From Falsiroseomonas selenitidurans (GTDB taxonomy: Bacteria; Pseudomonadota; Alphaproteobacteria; Acetobacterales; Acetobacteraceae), in assembly GCF_012103215.1 (NCBI RefSeq), contig NZ_JAAVNE010000003.1, positions 1 to 64,000 of the forward strand: a stretch of 64,000 nt of DNA, read 5' to 3'. Under the pieces are notes generated by a model. That model did no database searches, was not told the origin of the DNA, and saw only the letters and a list, made by a program, of their open reading frames with translations. A program made the position numbers and the translations under genes. Positions 43,953 to 51,629 of this stretch are shown here, piece by piece (positions within the stretch are counted from its first letter, which is position 1; every line of letters begins with the position of its first letter).

Positions 43953-44399
43953 TCAGGGGCTTGATTCCGAACCCTCGGGCGCGATGAGATCCAGGCCCGG
44001 GAAAGCGCTGCGATAGCGCCGCGTATCGCGGGTCAGCAGGGGCAGGGACCAGCCCTCCACCGCGGCCTGCGCGCCGATGCAGAAATCCGCCAGGACGCCG
44101 CTGCGCGTGCCGCCCCGCGCCCGATAGCGCGCATGCGCCCGCGCCGCCAGGAACAGCGCCGGCCCCGACATCGGCAGGCGCGCCACGCCGGCATCGGCCA
44201 GGAAGGCGTCCAGCGCCTCCGGCACCGCGAAGCGGACGGAGATCTCGGCATCGATGACGTCGTTGATGCCGATGGGGCCAGCCGTCGCCGCCTGCTCCAG
44301 CATCGCGGCCGACCAGGCGGCCCAGCGCGGATCGTCGGTCAGCAGGTCGAGCAGGACGCGGCTGTCCACCAAGGTGGCCAGGTCAGTCCTCCTCGCCAC
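43953..44399 (-). CDS. PIN-domain toxin (VapC-like)
   Basis: A 148-residue PIN-domain ribonuclease. Acidic residues: D12 (LVDSRVLLDLL), E in DAEIS, and D in LADFCIGAQA; the usual D-T-N is D-S-R here. VapC toxins cleave RNA unless bound by antitoxin. The GTG at 44399 overlaps the antitoxin stop by 17 nt; internal CTG/TTG starts (giving ATLVDSR) are possible, since GAGGAGG lies just inside the frame. Convergent with aroC. Confidence 0.82.
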   Translation of the reverse strand: MARRTDLATLVDSRVLLDLLTDDPRWAAWSAAMLEQAATAGPIGINDVIDAEISVRFAVPEALDAFLADAGVARLPMSGPALFLAARAHARYRARGGTRSGVLADFCIGAQAAVEGWSLPLLTRDTRRYRSAFPGLDLIAPEGSESSP

Positions 44400-44619
44400 G
44401 CATCAGCGCCATGATCTCGTCGGTGCTCAGCCCCGGCCCGGCCACGCCCCGGAAGCGCTGGAAGCGGTTCCCCTTCGCCGGCGGGGCATCCGCCCGGCTG
44501 ATGACGACATGCCCGTCCGATGCCAGGTCGAAGACCACCTGGCTGCCCGGTTCCAGCCGCAGATGGTCGCGCACCCGCTTCGGAATCGTCACCTGCCCCT
44601 TGCTGGTCAGCGTGGTCAT
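44383..44619 (-). CDS. AbrB/MazE-type antitoxin
   Basis: A 78-residue SpoVT/AbrB swapped-hairpin DNA-binding protein (TTLTSKGQVTIPKRVRDHL), with a C-terminal toxin-neutralising tail (FQRFRGVAGPGLSTDEIM). It pairs with the overlapping PIN toxin, giving a VapBC-type module; such antitoxins repress their own promoter. GAGG lies 5 nt upstream of the ATG. A TTACCG-N9-CGGTAA inverted repeat is 14-34 nt upstream. Confidence 0.9.
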   Translation of the reverse strand: MTTLTSKGQVTIPKRVRDHLRLEPGSQVVFDLASDGHVVISRADAPPAKGNRFQRFRGVAGPGLSTDEIMALMRGEED

Positions 44620-44632
44620 CGCATCCTCGGTG

Positions 44633-44653
44633 TTACCGTCTGCGCCGCGGTAA
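44633..44653. promoter_or_regulatory. candidate autoregulatory operator of the toxin-antitoxin pair
   Basis: TTACCG (44633-44638) and CGGTAA (44648-44653) form a perfect 6-bp inverted repeat with 9-bp spacing, immediately upstream of the antitoxin start. The position matches autoregulation by AbrB-type antitoxins. Confidence 0.4.
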
Positions 44654-44778
44654 TCCCTAGGCCCTCCCACCGCCCGCTTCCAGCGCCTTCCGCCCCCCCA
44701 ACCCCTGTGTCGATCCGGGTGGGGCTTCCCGTGGCGCCCGGGCTTCGCAACAATGCCCGGCAAGGGGGACCAAGCCGC

Positions 44779-47643
44779 ATGCCAGATACCCACCTGCCGC
44801 CGCGCATGACCGGTCAGGGCGACCGGGTTGAAACGCAGCAGCCCATCGGCGACGCGGTGAAGACCACCACCTGCTACATGTGCGCCTGCCGCTGCGGCAT
44901 CAAAGTCCATCTGAAGGATGGCCGGGTCCGCTACATCGAGGGCAATCCGGACCATCCGGTCAATCGCGGCGTGATCTGCGGCAAGGGCAGCGCCGGGATC
45001 ATGACCCAATACTCCCCGGCGCGCCTCCAGGCGCCGCTGAAGCGGGTCGGCCCCCGCGGCGCCGGCGAATACGCCGAGATCTCCTGGGACGAGGCGATGG
45101 AGATGGCGACGGGATGGCTGCGGGAGGTTCGCGCCACGGACCCGCGGCGCCTGGCCTTCTTCACCGGCCGCGACCAGTCGCAGAGCCTGACGGGCTTCTG
45201 GGCGGCGCAGTTCGGCACGCCGAATTTCGCGGCCCATGGCGGCTTCTGCTCGGTCAACATGGCCGCTGGCGGACTCTACACCATCGGCGGCAGCTTCTGG
45301 GAATTCGGCGAGGTCGATTGGGACCACGCCAAATACCTGGTGATGTTCGGCGTGGCGGAAGACCACGACAGCAACCCGATCAAGATCGGGCTCGGCAAGA
45401 TGAAGGGGCGCGGGGCGAAGTTCGTCTCCGTGAACCCGATCCGCACCGGCTATTCCGCCATCGCCGATGAATGGATCGGCATCCGCCCCGGCACCGACGG
45501 GCTGCTGGTGATGGCGCTGATGCACGAATTGCTGCGCACGGACCGAGTCGATCTGGACTTCCTGGTGCGCTACACCAACGCTGCCTGGCTGGTGGTGCGC
45601 AACCCGGGCGGCGCCGATGATGGGCTGTTCGTCCGGGATGCGGAGGGCAAGCCGCTGTCCTGGGACCGCGTGGCGCAGGCTCCGGCCGATGCCGCGACGC
45701 CCGACATGCAGCCCGCCATCGTCGGCGACTTCACCCTGCCGGACGGCCGCCGCGCGGTGCCGGTGTTCCAGCTTATGGCGGAACGCTACCTCGGCGCCGA
45801 GTACGCGCCGGCGGCGGTGGCGGAACGCTGCGGCGTGCCGGCCGAGCGCATTATCCGCCTGGCCGCCGAAATCGCCGACGTCGCCTTCAACCAGACCATC
45901 ACGCTCAACCAGCCCTGGACGGATGCGCTGGGCAGGCGGCACGAGACCATGGTGGGCAGGCCGGTGGCCTTCCACGCCATGCGCGGCATCTCCGCCCATT
46001 CCAACGGCTTCCACACCTGCCGCGCGCTGCACCTGCTGCAGATGCTGCTGGGCGCCATCGATACCCCCGGCTCCTGGCGCTACAAATCGCCCTTCCCGCG
46101 GCCGATCCCGCCCGGCCCCGGCCCGGCCGGCAAGACCAGCGCGCCGAACACGCCCATCGCCGGCAACCTGCTGGCCTTCCCGCACGGCCCGGACGACCTG
46201 CTGGTGGACGAGGCCGGCAACCCGCTGCGAATCGACAAGGCCTTCTCCTGGGAAGCGCCGCTCGGCCTGCACGGGATGATGCACACCGTCATCCACAATG
46301 CCGGCGCCGAGGACCCCTACCCGATCGACACGCTGTTCATGTTCATGGCCAACATGGCCTGGAACAGCGCCATGAACCCGCTGGAGACCATCCGCATCCT
46401 GACGGAGCAGAAGGCGGATGGCAGCTACCGCATCCCGCACGTCATCTACGCGGACGCCTTCTTCAGCGAGACGGTGCCCTATGCCGATCTGATCCTGCCG
46501 GACACCACCTACCTGGAGCGCTGGGACTGCATCTCCATCCTGGACCGGCCGATCGGGTCCTCGCACGGGCCGGGGGATGCGATCCGCCAGCCGGTGGTGA
46601 AGCCGGACCGCGACGTGCGGCCCTTCCAGGACGTGCTGATCGAATTGGGCGCGCGGCTCGGCCTGCCGGCCTTCGTGAAGGAGGATGGCTCGCCACGCTG
46701 GAAGGACTACCCGGACTACATCACCAATCACCAGCGCACCCCGGGCGTCGGCCCGCTGGCCGGCTGGCGCGGCGCGGATGGCACGAAGAAGGGCGTGGGC
46801 GAGCCCAACCCCGACCAGTTGCAGCGCTACATCGAGAATGGCTGCTTCTGGCAGCACAAGCTGCCGCCGGAACAGGGCTACTTCAAGCAGGCCAACCGCG
46901 CCTATCTGGACGACGCCAGGGCCATGGGGATGATGGGGCAGTCCAACCAGATCGTCCTGCAGATCTGGTCGGAACCGCTGCAGAAGTTCCGCCTGGCGGC
47001 GGAGGGCCATGGCGCGAAGCAGCCGCCGGACCGGCTGCGGGGGCGCATCCGCACCTTCTTCGACCCGCTGCCCATCTGGTACGCGCCGCTGGACCAGCAG
47101 GCGCAGGACGCGGCGGCCTATCCGCTCTCCGCCGTCACCCAGCGGCCGATGGCGATGTACCATTCCTGGGGCTCGATGAACGCCTGGCTGCGGCAGATCC
47201 ACGGCGCCAACCGGCTCTACATGTCCCGCGCCACGGCGGAACGGCAGGGCATCGCGCAGGATGACTGGGTGTGGGTGGAAAGCCGGGTCGGCCGGGTGAA
47301 GGGTCAGGTGGCGCTGATGGAAGGCGTGAACCCGGACACGGTCTGGACCTGGAACGCCATCGGCAAGCGCGCCGGCGCCTGGCAGCTCTCGCCCGACAGC
47401 CCGGAGGCGGAGCGGGGCTTCCTGCTGAACCATGTCATCACCGAATGGCTGCCGGCGCAGGAAGGCTTTCGCAGCGCCAATGCGGACCCGGTGACCGGCC
47501 AGGCCGCCTGGTATGACCTGCGCGTCGCCGTGACGAAATGCACGCCGGGGGAAGCGGCGCAGACCGCGCCGCACCCCACCACGCTGAAGGCACCGCCCAA
47601 CATGCCCGCCGTGCCCGGCATCCTGCGGAGGCCCGGCCGATGA
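44779..47643 (+). CDS. soeA: SoeA-like molybdopterin subunit of membrane sulfite dehydrogenase
   Basis: A 954-residue DMSO-reductase-family molybdoprotein. C32, C35, C39 and C67 (CYMCACRC, then VICGKG) ligate a [4Fe-4S] cluster; C157 in GGFCSVNMAAGG is the likely Mo ligand. There is no Tat signal, so the catalytic side should face the cytoplasm, as in SoeABC of Allochromatium vinosum. With the two following genes the set matches SoeABC (sulfite to sulfate, electrons to quinone). Length agrees with SoeA. AAGGGGG precedes the ATG by 11 nt. Polysulfide or other S-oxoanion activity cannot be excluded. Confidence 0.7.
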   Translation: MPDTHLPPRMTGQGDRVETQQPIGDAVKTTTCYMCACRCGIKVHLKDGRVRYIEGNPDHPVNRGVICGKGSAGIMTQYSPARLQAPLKRVGPRGAGEYAEISWDEAMEMATGWLREVRATDPRRLAFFTGRDQSQSLTGFWAAQFGTPNFAAHGGFCSVNMAAGGLYTIGGSFWEFGEVDWDHAKYLVMFGVAEDHDSNPIKIGLGKMKGRGAKFVSVNPIRTGYSAIADEWIGIRPGTDGLLVMALMHELLRTDRVDLDFLVRYTNAAWLVVRNPGGADDGLFVRDAEGKPLSWDRVAQAPADAATPDMQPAIVGDFTLPDGRRAVPVFQLMAERYLGAEYAPAAVAERCGVPAERIIRLAAEIADVAFNQTITLNQPWTDALGRRHETMVGRPVAFHAMRGISAHSNGFHTCRALHLLQMLLGAIDTPGSWRYKSPFPRPIPPGPGPAGKTSAPNTPIAGNLLAFPHGPDDLLVDEAGNPLRIDKAFSWEAPLGLHGMMHTVIHNAGAEDPYPIDTLFMFMANMAWNSAMNPLETIRILTEQKADGSYRIPHVIYADAFFSETVPYADLILPDTTYLERWDCISILDRPIGSSHGPGDAIRQPVVKPDRDVRPFQDVLIELGARLGLPAFVKEDGSPRWKDYPDYITNHQRTPGVGPLAGWRGADGTKKGVGEPNPDQLQRYIENGCFWQHKLPPEQGYFKQANRAYLDDARAMGMMGQSNQIVLQIWSEPLQKFRLAAEGHGAKQPPDRLRGRIRTFFDPLPIWYAPLDQQAQDAAAYPLSAVTQRPMAMYHSWGSMNAWLRQIHGANRLYMSRATAERQGIAQDDWVWVESRVGRVKGQVALMEGVNPDTVWTWNAIGKRAGAWQLSPDSPEAERGFLLNHVITEWLPAQEGFRSANADPVTGQAAWYDLRVAVTKCTPGEAAQTAPHPTTLKAPPNMPAVPGILRRPGR

Positions 47644-48377
47644 CCGAACTGCCGCCGCCTTCCGCGAAGAAGCTTGGCCTGGTCATCGACCTGGATACCT
47701 GCGTCGGCTGCCAGGCCTGCGCCACCAACTGCAAGGAATGGAATGCCGGCGGCCATGCGGCGCCGCTGCCGGACTTCCAGCCCTATTCCGCCGGCGCCGA
47801 GGGGGTCTGGTTCAACCGGGTCCATTCCTATGAGGCCGGCGAGGGCGAGGCCGGGCGCACCGTGCATTTCCCCCGCTCCTGCCTGCATTGCGAGACGCCG
47901 GACTGCGTCACCGTCTGCCCCACCGGCGCCAGCTACAAGCGGGCGGAGGATGGCATCGTGCTGGTGAATGCGGAGGCCTGCATCGGCTGCGGCCTCTGCG
48001 CCTGGGCCTGCGCCTATGGCGCGCGCGAACTCGACGAGGATGCGGGGGTGATGAAGAAATGCACCCTCTGCGTCGACCGCATCACCAACGAGACGATCCC
48101 GGCACCGCAGCGCCAGCCGGCCTGCGTCATCGCCTGCCCGGTCTCCGCCCGGCATTTCGGCGACCTCGGTGACCCCGAAAGCGATGTCTCGAAGCTGGTC
48201 GCGGCGCGCGGCGGCTACGACCTGATGCCGGAGATGGGCTACCGCCCGGTGAACAAGTACCTGCCGCCGCGCGAACGCCCGGCGCCCAACCCCAACCCGC
48301 CGGCGGAAGCCCAGCCAAGCGCGGCGGAGATCCGCAACCCGCTGCTGCGCTGGCTGGACCGGGCGCTGAGCCGATGA
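47640..48377 (+). CDS. soeB: SoeB-like iron-sulfur subunit
   Basis: A 245-residue ferredoxin-type subunit with four [4Fe-4S] motifs: CVGCQACATNCK, CLHCETPDCVTVCP, CIGCGLCAWACA and CTLCVDR...ACVIACP. It should wire the molybdenum subunit to the membrane anchor. No signal peptide, consistent with a cytoplasmic complex. Start overlaps the SoeA stop as ATGA; its own stop overlaps the anchor gene in the same way. Confidence 0.75.
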   Translation: MTELPPPSAKKLGLVIDLDTCVGCQACATNCKEWNAGGHAAPLPDFQPYSAGAEGVWFNRVHSYEAGEGEAGRTVHFPRSCLHCETPDCVTVCPTGASYKRAEDGIVLVNAEACIGCGLCAWACAYGARELDEDAGVMKKCTLCVDRITNETIPAPQRQPACVIACPVSARHFGDLGDPESDVSKLVAARGGYDLMPEMGYRPVNKYLPPRERPAPNPNPPAEAQPSAAEIRNPLLRWLDRALSR

Positions 48378-49312
48378 ACCCCGCCCCCTCCATCGTCTTC
48401 TTCACCACCGCCTCCGGCGCCGGCTATGGCCTGCTTTTCTGGCTGGGCCTGCTGCGGCCGCTGCGCATGGCGCCACATGCCCCCGAATTCGGGCTGCTGG
48501 CGCTGGCGGTGGCGCTGGTGCTGATCGTGGCCGGGCTGGCTTCCTCCCTGCTGCATCTCGGCCGGCCGGAACGTGCCTGGCGGGCGCTGTCGCAATGGCG
48601 CTCCTCCTGGCTGTCGCGGGAAGGCGTGGCCGCCATTGCCACCTTCGTCCCGGCCGGGCTGTTCGGGCTGGGGCTGCTGACGGGGTGGGACGGGCTGGCG
48701 GTGCCGGCCGGGCTGCTGGCGGCACTCGGCGCGGCGGCCACGGTGTGGTGCACCGGCATGATCTACGCCTCGCTGAAGCCGATCCGACAGTGGCACCACC
48801 CGCTGGTGGCGCCGGGCTACATGGTCTTCGCCGGGTTTTCCGGCGCGGCGCTGCTGGCGGCGCTGGGTGCACTGGCCGGGCGGGCGACGGTGCCGGCCCT
48901 GCTGGCGATCGGGCTGGGGCTGGCGGCGCTGGTGCTGAAGCGGCGCTACTGGGCGGCCATCGACGCGAAGCCGCCCCGCGGCACGCCCACCATCGAGAGC
49001 GCGACGGGCCTCGGCCGCATCGGCCGCACCCGGCCGCTGGATCCGCCGCACACCGAACAGAACTGGCTGCTGCGGGAGATGGGCTTCCGGATTGCCCGCA
49101 AGCACCGCGACCGGCTGCGCGGCCTGGCGCTGGGCGGCTTCGGCGGCGCGGCGCTGCTGGCGCTGCTGGCGCTGCCACTGGGCGGCCCGCTGGCGGCGCT
49201 GCTGCTGGCGGCGGGGGCGCTGCTGGCGCTCGGCGGGTTGCTGGTGGAACGCTGGCTGATGTTCGCCGAGGCCACCCACACGGTGACACTTTTCTACACC
49301 GGGGAGGCCTGA
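48374..49312 (+). CDS. soeC: SoeC-like / DmsC-type membrane anchor
   Basis: A 312-residue integral membrane protein of the DmsC/NrfD-like anchor type with about eight helices; SSLLHLGRPERAWRALSQWRSSWLSREG is the DmsC hallmark near residues 58-84. It binds the SoeB subunit and passes electrons to quinone without haem. ATGA overlap with soeB. It closes the three-gene operon. Confidence 0.75.
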   Translation: MNPAPSIVFFTTASGAGYGLLFWLGLLRPLRMAPHAPEFGLLALAVALVLIVAGLASSLLHLGRPERAWRALSQWRSSWLSREGVAAIATFVPAGLFGLGLLTGWDGLAVPAGLLAALGAAATVWCTGMIYASLKPIRQWHHPLVAPGYMVFAGFSGAALLAALGALAGRATVPALLAIGLGLAALVLKRRYWAAIDAKPPRGTPTIESATGLGRIGRTRPLDPPHTEQNWLLREMGFRIARKHRDRLRGLALGGFGGAALLALLALPLGGPLAALLLAAGALLALGGLLVERWLMFAEATHTVTLFYTGEA

Positions 49313-49367
49313 CGGCGGCGCCGCGGCGATTTCCGACGAAAATACTCGTCTATCACGCAGGCGGAAC

Positions 49368-49397
49368 TTGACGATCGACCCCTGGAAGGCGTTAGGG
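49368..49397 (+). promoter_or_regulatory. candidate promoter of the 400-aa gene
   Basis: TTGACG (49368-49373) and TTAGGG (49392-49397) with an 18-nt spacer, about 30 nt upstream of the ATG at 49429. The -35 is good, the -10 poor. Confidence 0.3.
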
Positions 49398-49428
49398 ATA
49401 GCAGGTCAGCAGGATCGAGAAGCCGAAG

Positions 49429-50631
49429 ATGCCTTTCGCCGACCAGCGGCCGGAACCGGCCGATCTCGCGCGGTTCCAGGCCCTTTGCGGGGCAAGGCTC
49501 TGGCAGCAACGGCTGGGTGACCTGGCGCAGCGCACGGCCTCGGCCTCGCTCTCCGGCCGGGCGGCGCAGCAGCGCCATGCGCTGGAACTCGTGCTGGCCC
49601 GCCTGGCCGATCCCCGCGCCCTGGCGCGCGCCACCCCGGCGGAACGCCTGGCCTGCGCCTTCGCCCGGGAAGCGGTGCAACTGGCGGAACGCCTGCCGGC
49701 CGCCCAGCGCGCCCGGCTGCGGGCGCAGATCGCGGCGGGGCTGACCGGCGAAGCCACGCTGATGCCGCTGTTCCACCTGCTGCGCACCGCCGCCCTGCAC
49801 CGCAGCCGCGGCTTCGACGTGACCTTCGCCGGCCTGGCGGAGGATGCCAGCTTCGACCTGCTGATCGAGCGCGAGGGCGTCGCCGCCGAGGTGGTGTGCG
49901 AGACGGTCTCGGCCGAGGAAGGCCGCGAAGTGCATCGCGGCGACTGGTGCGCCCTGGTCGACAAGGTGAACCCGGAGCTGCAGACCTGGCTGGCGGCGCA
50001 TCCCGGCCGCTACCTGCTGAAGATGACCCTGCCCGGCGGCATGGCGACCGACGCCCAGGTGGCGGAGCTGCATGGCCGCATCGCCGCCCTGCTGGCGGCG
50101 CAGAAGCGCCAGGATTCCAGTGCGGAAGCGGTGCTGAAGCTGGACCCGCTGGTGCTGGCCGGCGCCCAGGCCGCGGGCCGCGCCCTGCCCGCCCAGCTGC
50201 GCGCCCAGTTCGGCGAGGAAGCGCATCTGGCGGTGACGGCCACCCCCGGCTCCGGCTCCGTCTTCGTGATGGCGGCCCGCGCGGGGCGGGAGAATTCCAT
50301 CGCCGCCGCGGTGACGCGCCGCTGCGCCCTGGTGGCGGAAAGTCGGCTGAGCGGCACGCGCCCCGGCCTGCTGGCAATGTTCGTGGAGGATGTGGACCGC
50401 GCCGAATGGCGCGCGCTGCGCGAAAGGCTGGAGCTGGAAGGCGCCGCCCGCCGCTGGATGACGGAACCGGCCGCGCGGCATGTGGTCGCCGTGGCCTGCA
50501 CCAGCCGGATGGAGCTGTTCGGCGTGGCGCCCCCGGATGGCGCGGCGGAAGGGGAGCTGCGCTTCCGCAACCCCGGCCATCCGGCCGGGAAGAGCCCGGC
50601 GCTGGCCCCGGCGGTCGCCTCCTCCGTCTGA
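49429..50631 (+). CDS. 400-aa hypothetical protein
   Basis: A soluble, alanine- and arginine-rich protein that I do not recognise as a named family. Residues 105-180 show a hydrophobic alternating segment (FDVTFAGLAEDASFDLLIEREGV, then AAEVVCETVSAEEG) with D143, E154 and E158 in strands, loosely like the core of a PD-(D/E)xK nuclease but without the lysine. The rest is mainly helical, with LPGG and repeated ALLAAQKRQ-type segments. No signal or membrane segment. It lies alone between soeC and the GntR gene. Function unknown. Confidence 0.65.
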   Translation: MPFADQRPEPADLARFQALCGARLWQQRLGDLAQRTASASLSGRAAQQRHALELVLARLADPRALARATPAERLACAFAREAVQLAERLPAAQRARLRAQIAAGLTGEATLMPLFHLLRTAALHRSRGFDVTFAGLAEDASFDLLIEREGVAAEVVCETVSAEEGREVHRGDWCALVDKVNPELQTWLAAHPGRYLLKMTLPGGMATDAQVAELHGRIAALLAAQKRQDSSAEAVLKLDPLVLAGAQAAGRALPAQLRAQFGEEAHLAVTATPGSGSVFVMAARAGRENSIAAAVTRRCALVAESRLSGTRPGLLAMFVEDVDRAEWRALRERLELEGAARRWMTEPAARHVVAVACTSRMELFGVAPPDGAAEGELRFRNPGHPAGKSPALAPAVASSV

Positions 50632-50659
50632 TTTGCCCCGGGCCGGCGGCCGGTATACA
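50632..50659 (+). promoter_or_regulatory. candidate promoter of the GntR gene
   Basis: TTTGCC (50632-50637), 16-nt spacer, TATACA (50654-50659), directly after the 400-aa gene stop and 54 nt upstream of the GntR ATG. Confidence 0.35.
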
Positions 50660-50713
50660 TCTTGGCCTGGGCTTCCCGCACTGGCGGGAGGCGGGGCACG
50701 ACCGGACGCAGCG

Positions 50714-51400
50714 ATGACAAGCGACAGGACCGAACCGCCGCGCAGCCTGCGCGAGCAGGCGCTGGAAGCGATCCGGCGCGGCATCCTCGACAGCCGCTAC
50801 CCCCCCGGCGCCCTGCTGTCCGAGAACCAGTTGGCGGAAGAACTGCAGATCAGCCGCACCCCGATCCGCGAGGCGCTGCGGGAGCTGGCCGGCGGCGGCC
50901 TGGTGCGCATCCTGCCGCAGCGCGGCATCGTGGTCTCCGAGCTTTCGGTGCACGACATCGTCGAGGTCTACCAGCTGCGCGAACAGCTGGAAGGCTTCGC
51001 CGTGCGCATCGCCGCCGAAAGGCTGGGGCCGGCGGATGCCGAGGCCATGCAGGCGGACCACCGGGACGCGGTGGCCCATATGCATGCCGGGCGGCTGCGG
51101 GCAGCCTATGACAGCTCCGTGCTCATGCATGGCCGCATCCTCGACCTCGCGGGCAATTCCCGGCTGAAGCAGTTCATGGCGCAGCTCGGCGACCAGGTGC
51201 ACCGCTTCGGCCTGCTGACGCTGCGCCATGGCCGGGTGGAGCGGGCGCTGGCCGAGCATGGCGAGATCATCGAGGCGCTGATTGCCAACCGGCCGGAGGC
51301 GGCCGAGACCCTGATGCGCCAGCACCTGCGCGCCGACCGCGACCTGGCGCTGCGCGTGGTGCTGCCGGCCGGGGTGATGCAGGCCGAGCTGGCGGGATAG
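50714..51400 (+). CDS. GntR-family (FCD-domain) transcriptional regulator
   Basis: A 228-residue regulator. Residues 10-75 form the winged helix (LREQALEAIRRGILDSRYPPG, LAEELQISRTPIREALREL); residues 85-220 form the all-helical FCD ligand domain, with D and H residues for a metal (VLMHGRILDLAGN, EHGEIIEAL). FCD regulators usually respond to organic or sugar acids and control adjacent catabolic genes. The dpp-amidohydrolase operon ends just 230 bp away on the opposite strand, and a TTGTC-CT-GACAA site lies at that operon's promoter. Confidence 0.92.
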   Translation: MTSDRTEPPRSLREQALEAIRRGILDSRYPPGALLSENQLAEELQISRTPIREALRELAGGGLVRILPQRGIVVSELSVHDIVEVYQLREQLEGFAVRIAAERLGPADAEAMQADHRDAVAHMHAGRLRAAYDSSVLMHGRILDLAGNSRLKQFMAQLGDQVHRFGLLTLRHGRVERALAEHGEIIEALIANRPEAAETLMRQHLRADRDLALRVVLPAGVMQAELAG

Positions 51401-51401
51401 A

Positions 51402-51445
51402 GCATTTTCAAGCCTTGCGGCTTCGCAAGGCGACTCGGAAAATGC
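51402..51445. repeat. compound hairpin repeat after GntR gene
   Basis: GCATTTTC (51402-51409) pairs with GAAAATGC (51438-51445), and inside, CCTTGCG (51413-51419) pairs with CGCAAGG (51424-51430). It begins 2 nt after the GntR stop. The arrangement resembles dispersed repeats in related genomes. Confidence 0.55.
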
Positions 51446-51465
51446 GTCGAAACAACAAGCTGGAG

Positions 51466-51497
51466 CCGTTTCACCGTCTTCGCTTGCGGTGAAACGG
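51466..51497. repeat. palindromic repeat, copy 2
   Basis: An 11-bp stem (CCGTTTCACCG / CGGTGAAACGG) around TCTTCGCTTG, the same element as at 4818-4847 with one loop base changed and a longer stem. It follows directly after the compound hairpin, so here the two form one larger repeat unit. Confidence 0.6.
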
Positions 51498-51531
51498 GGT
51501 CGCTCCCGACCGTCGCGCCGCCTCACCCGGA

Positions 51532-51564
51532 CCCTCTCTCCCCGGCGGGTGGAGAGGGCTTTTT
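51532..51564 (+). terminator. intrinsic terminator of the GntR transcript
   Basis: CCCTCTCT pairs with GGAGAGGG (one wobble), extended by CCC-GGC-GGG, and is followed by CTTTTT. A clear rho-independent terminator on the plus strand, separating the GntR gene from the converging operon. Confidence 0.65.
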
Positions 51565-51629
51565 CAGTTGTCCGCTCGCGGTGGCGCGGCCCCTGGGTAC
51601 CGTGCTGCCGCCGGGTCCGCCTGGGCGCG

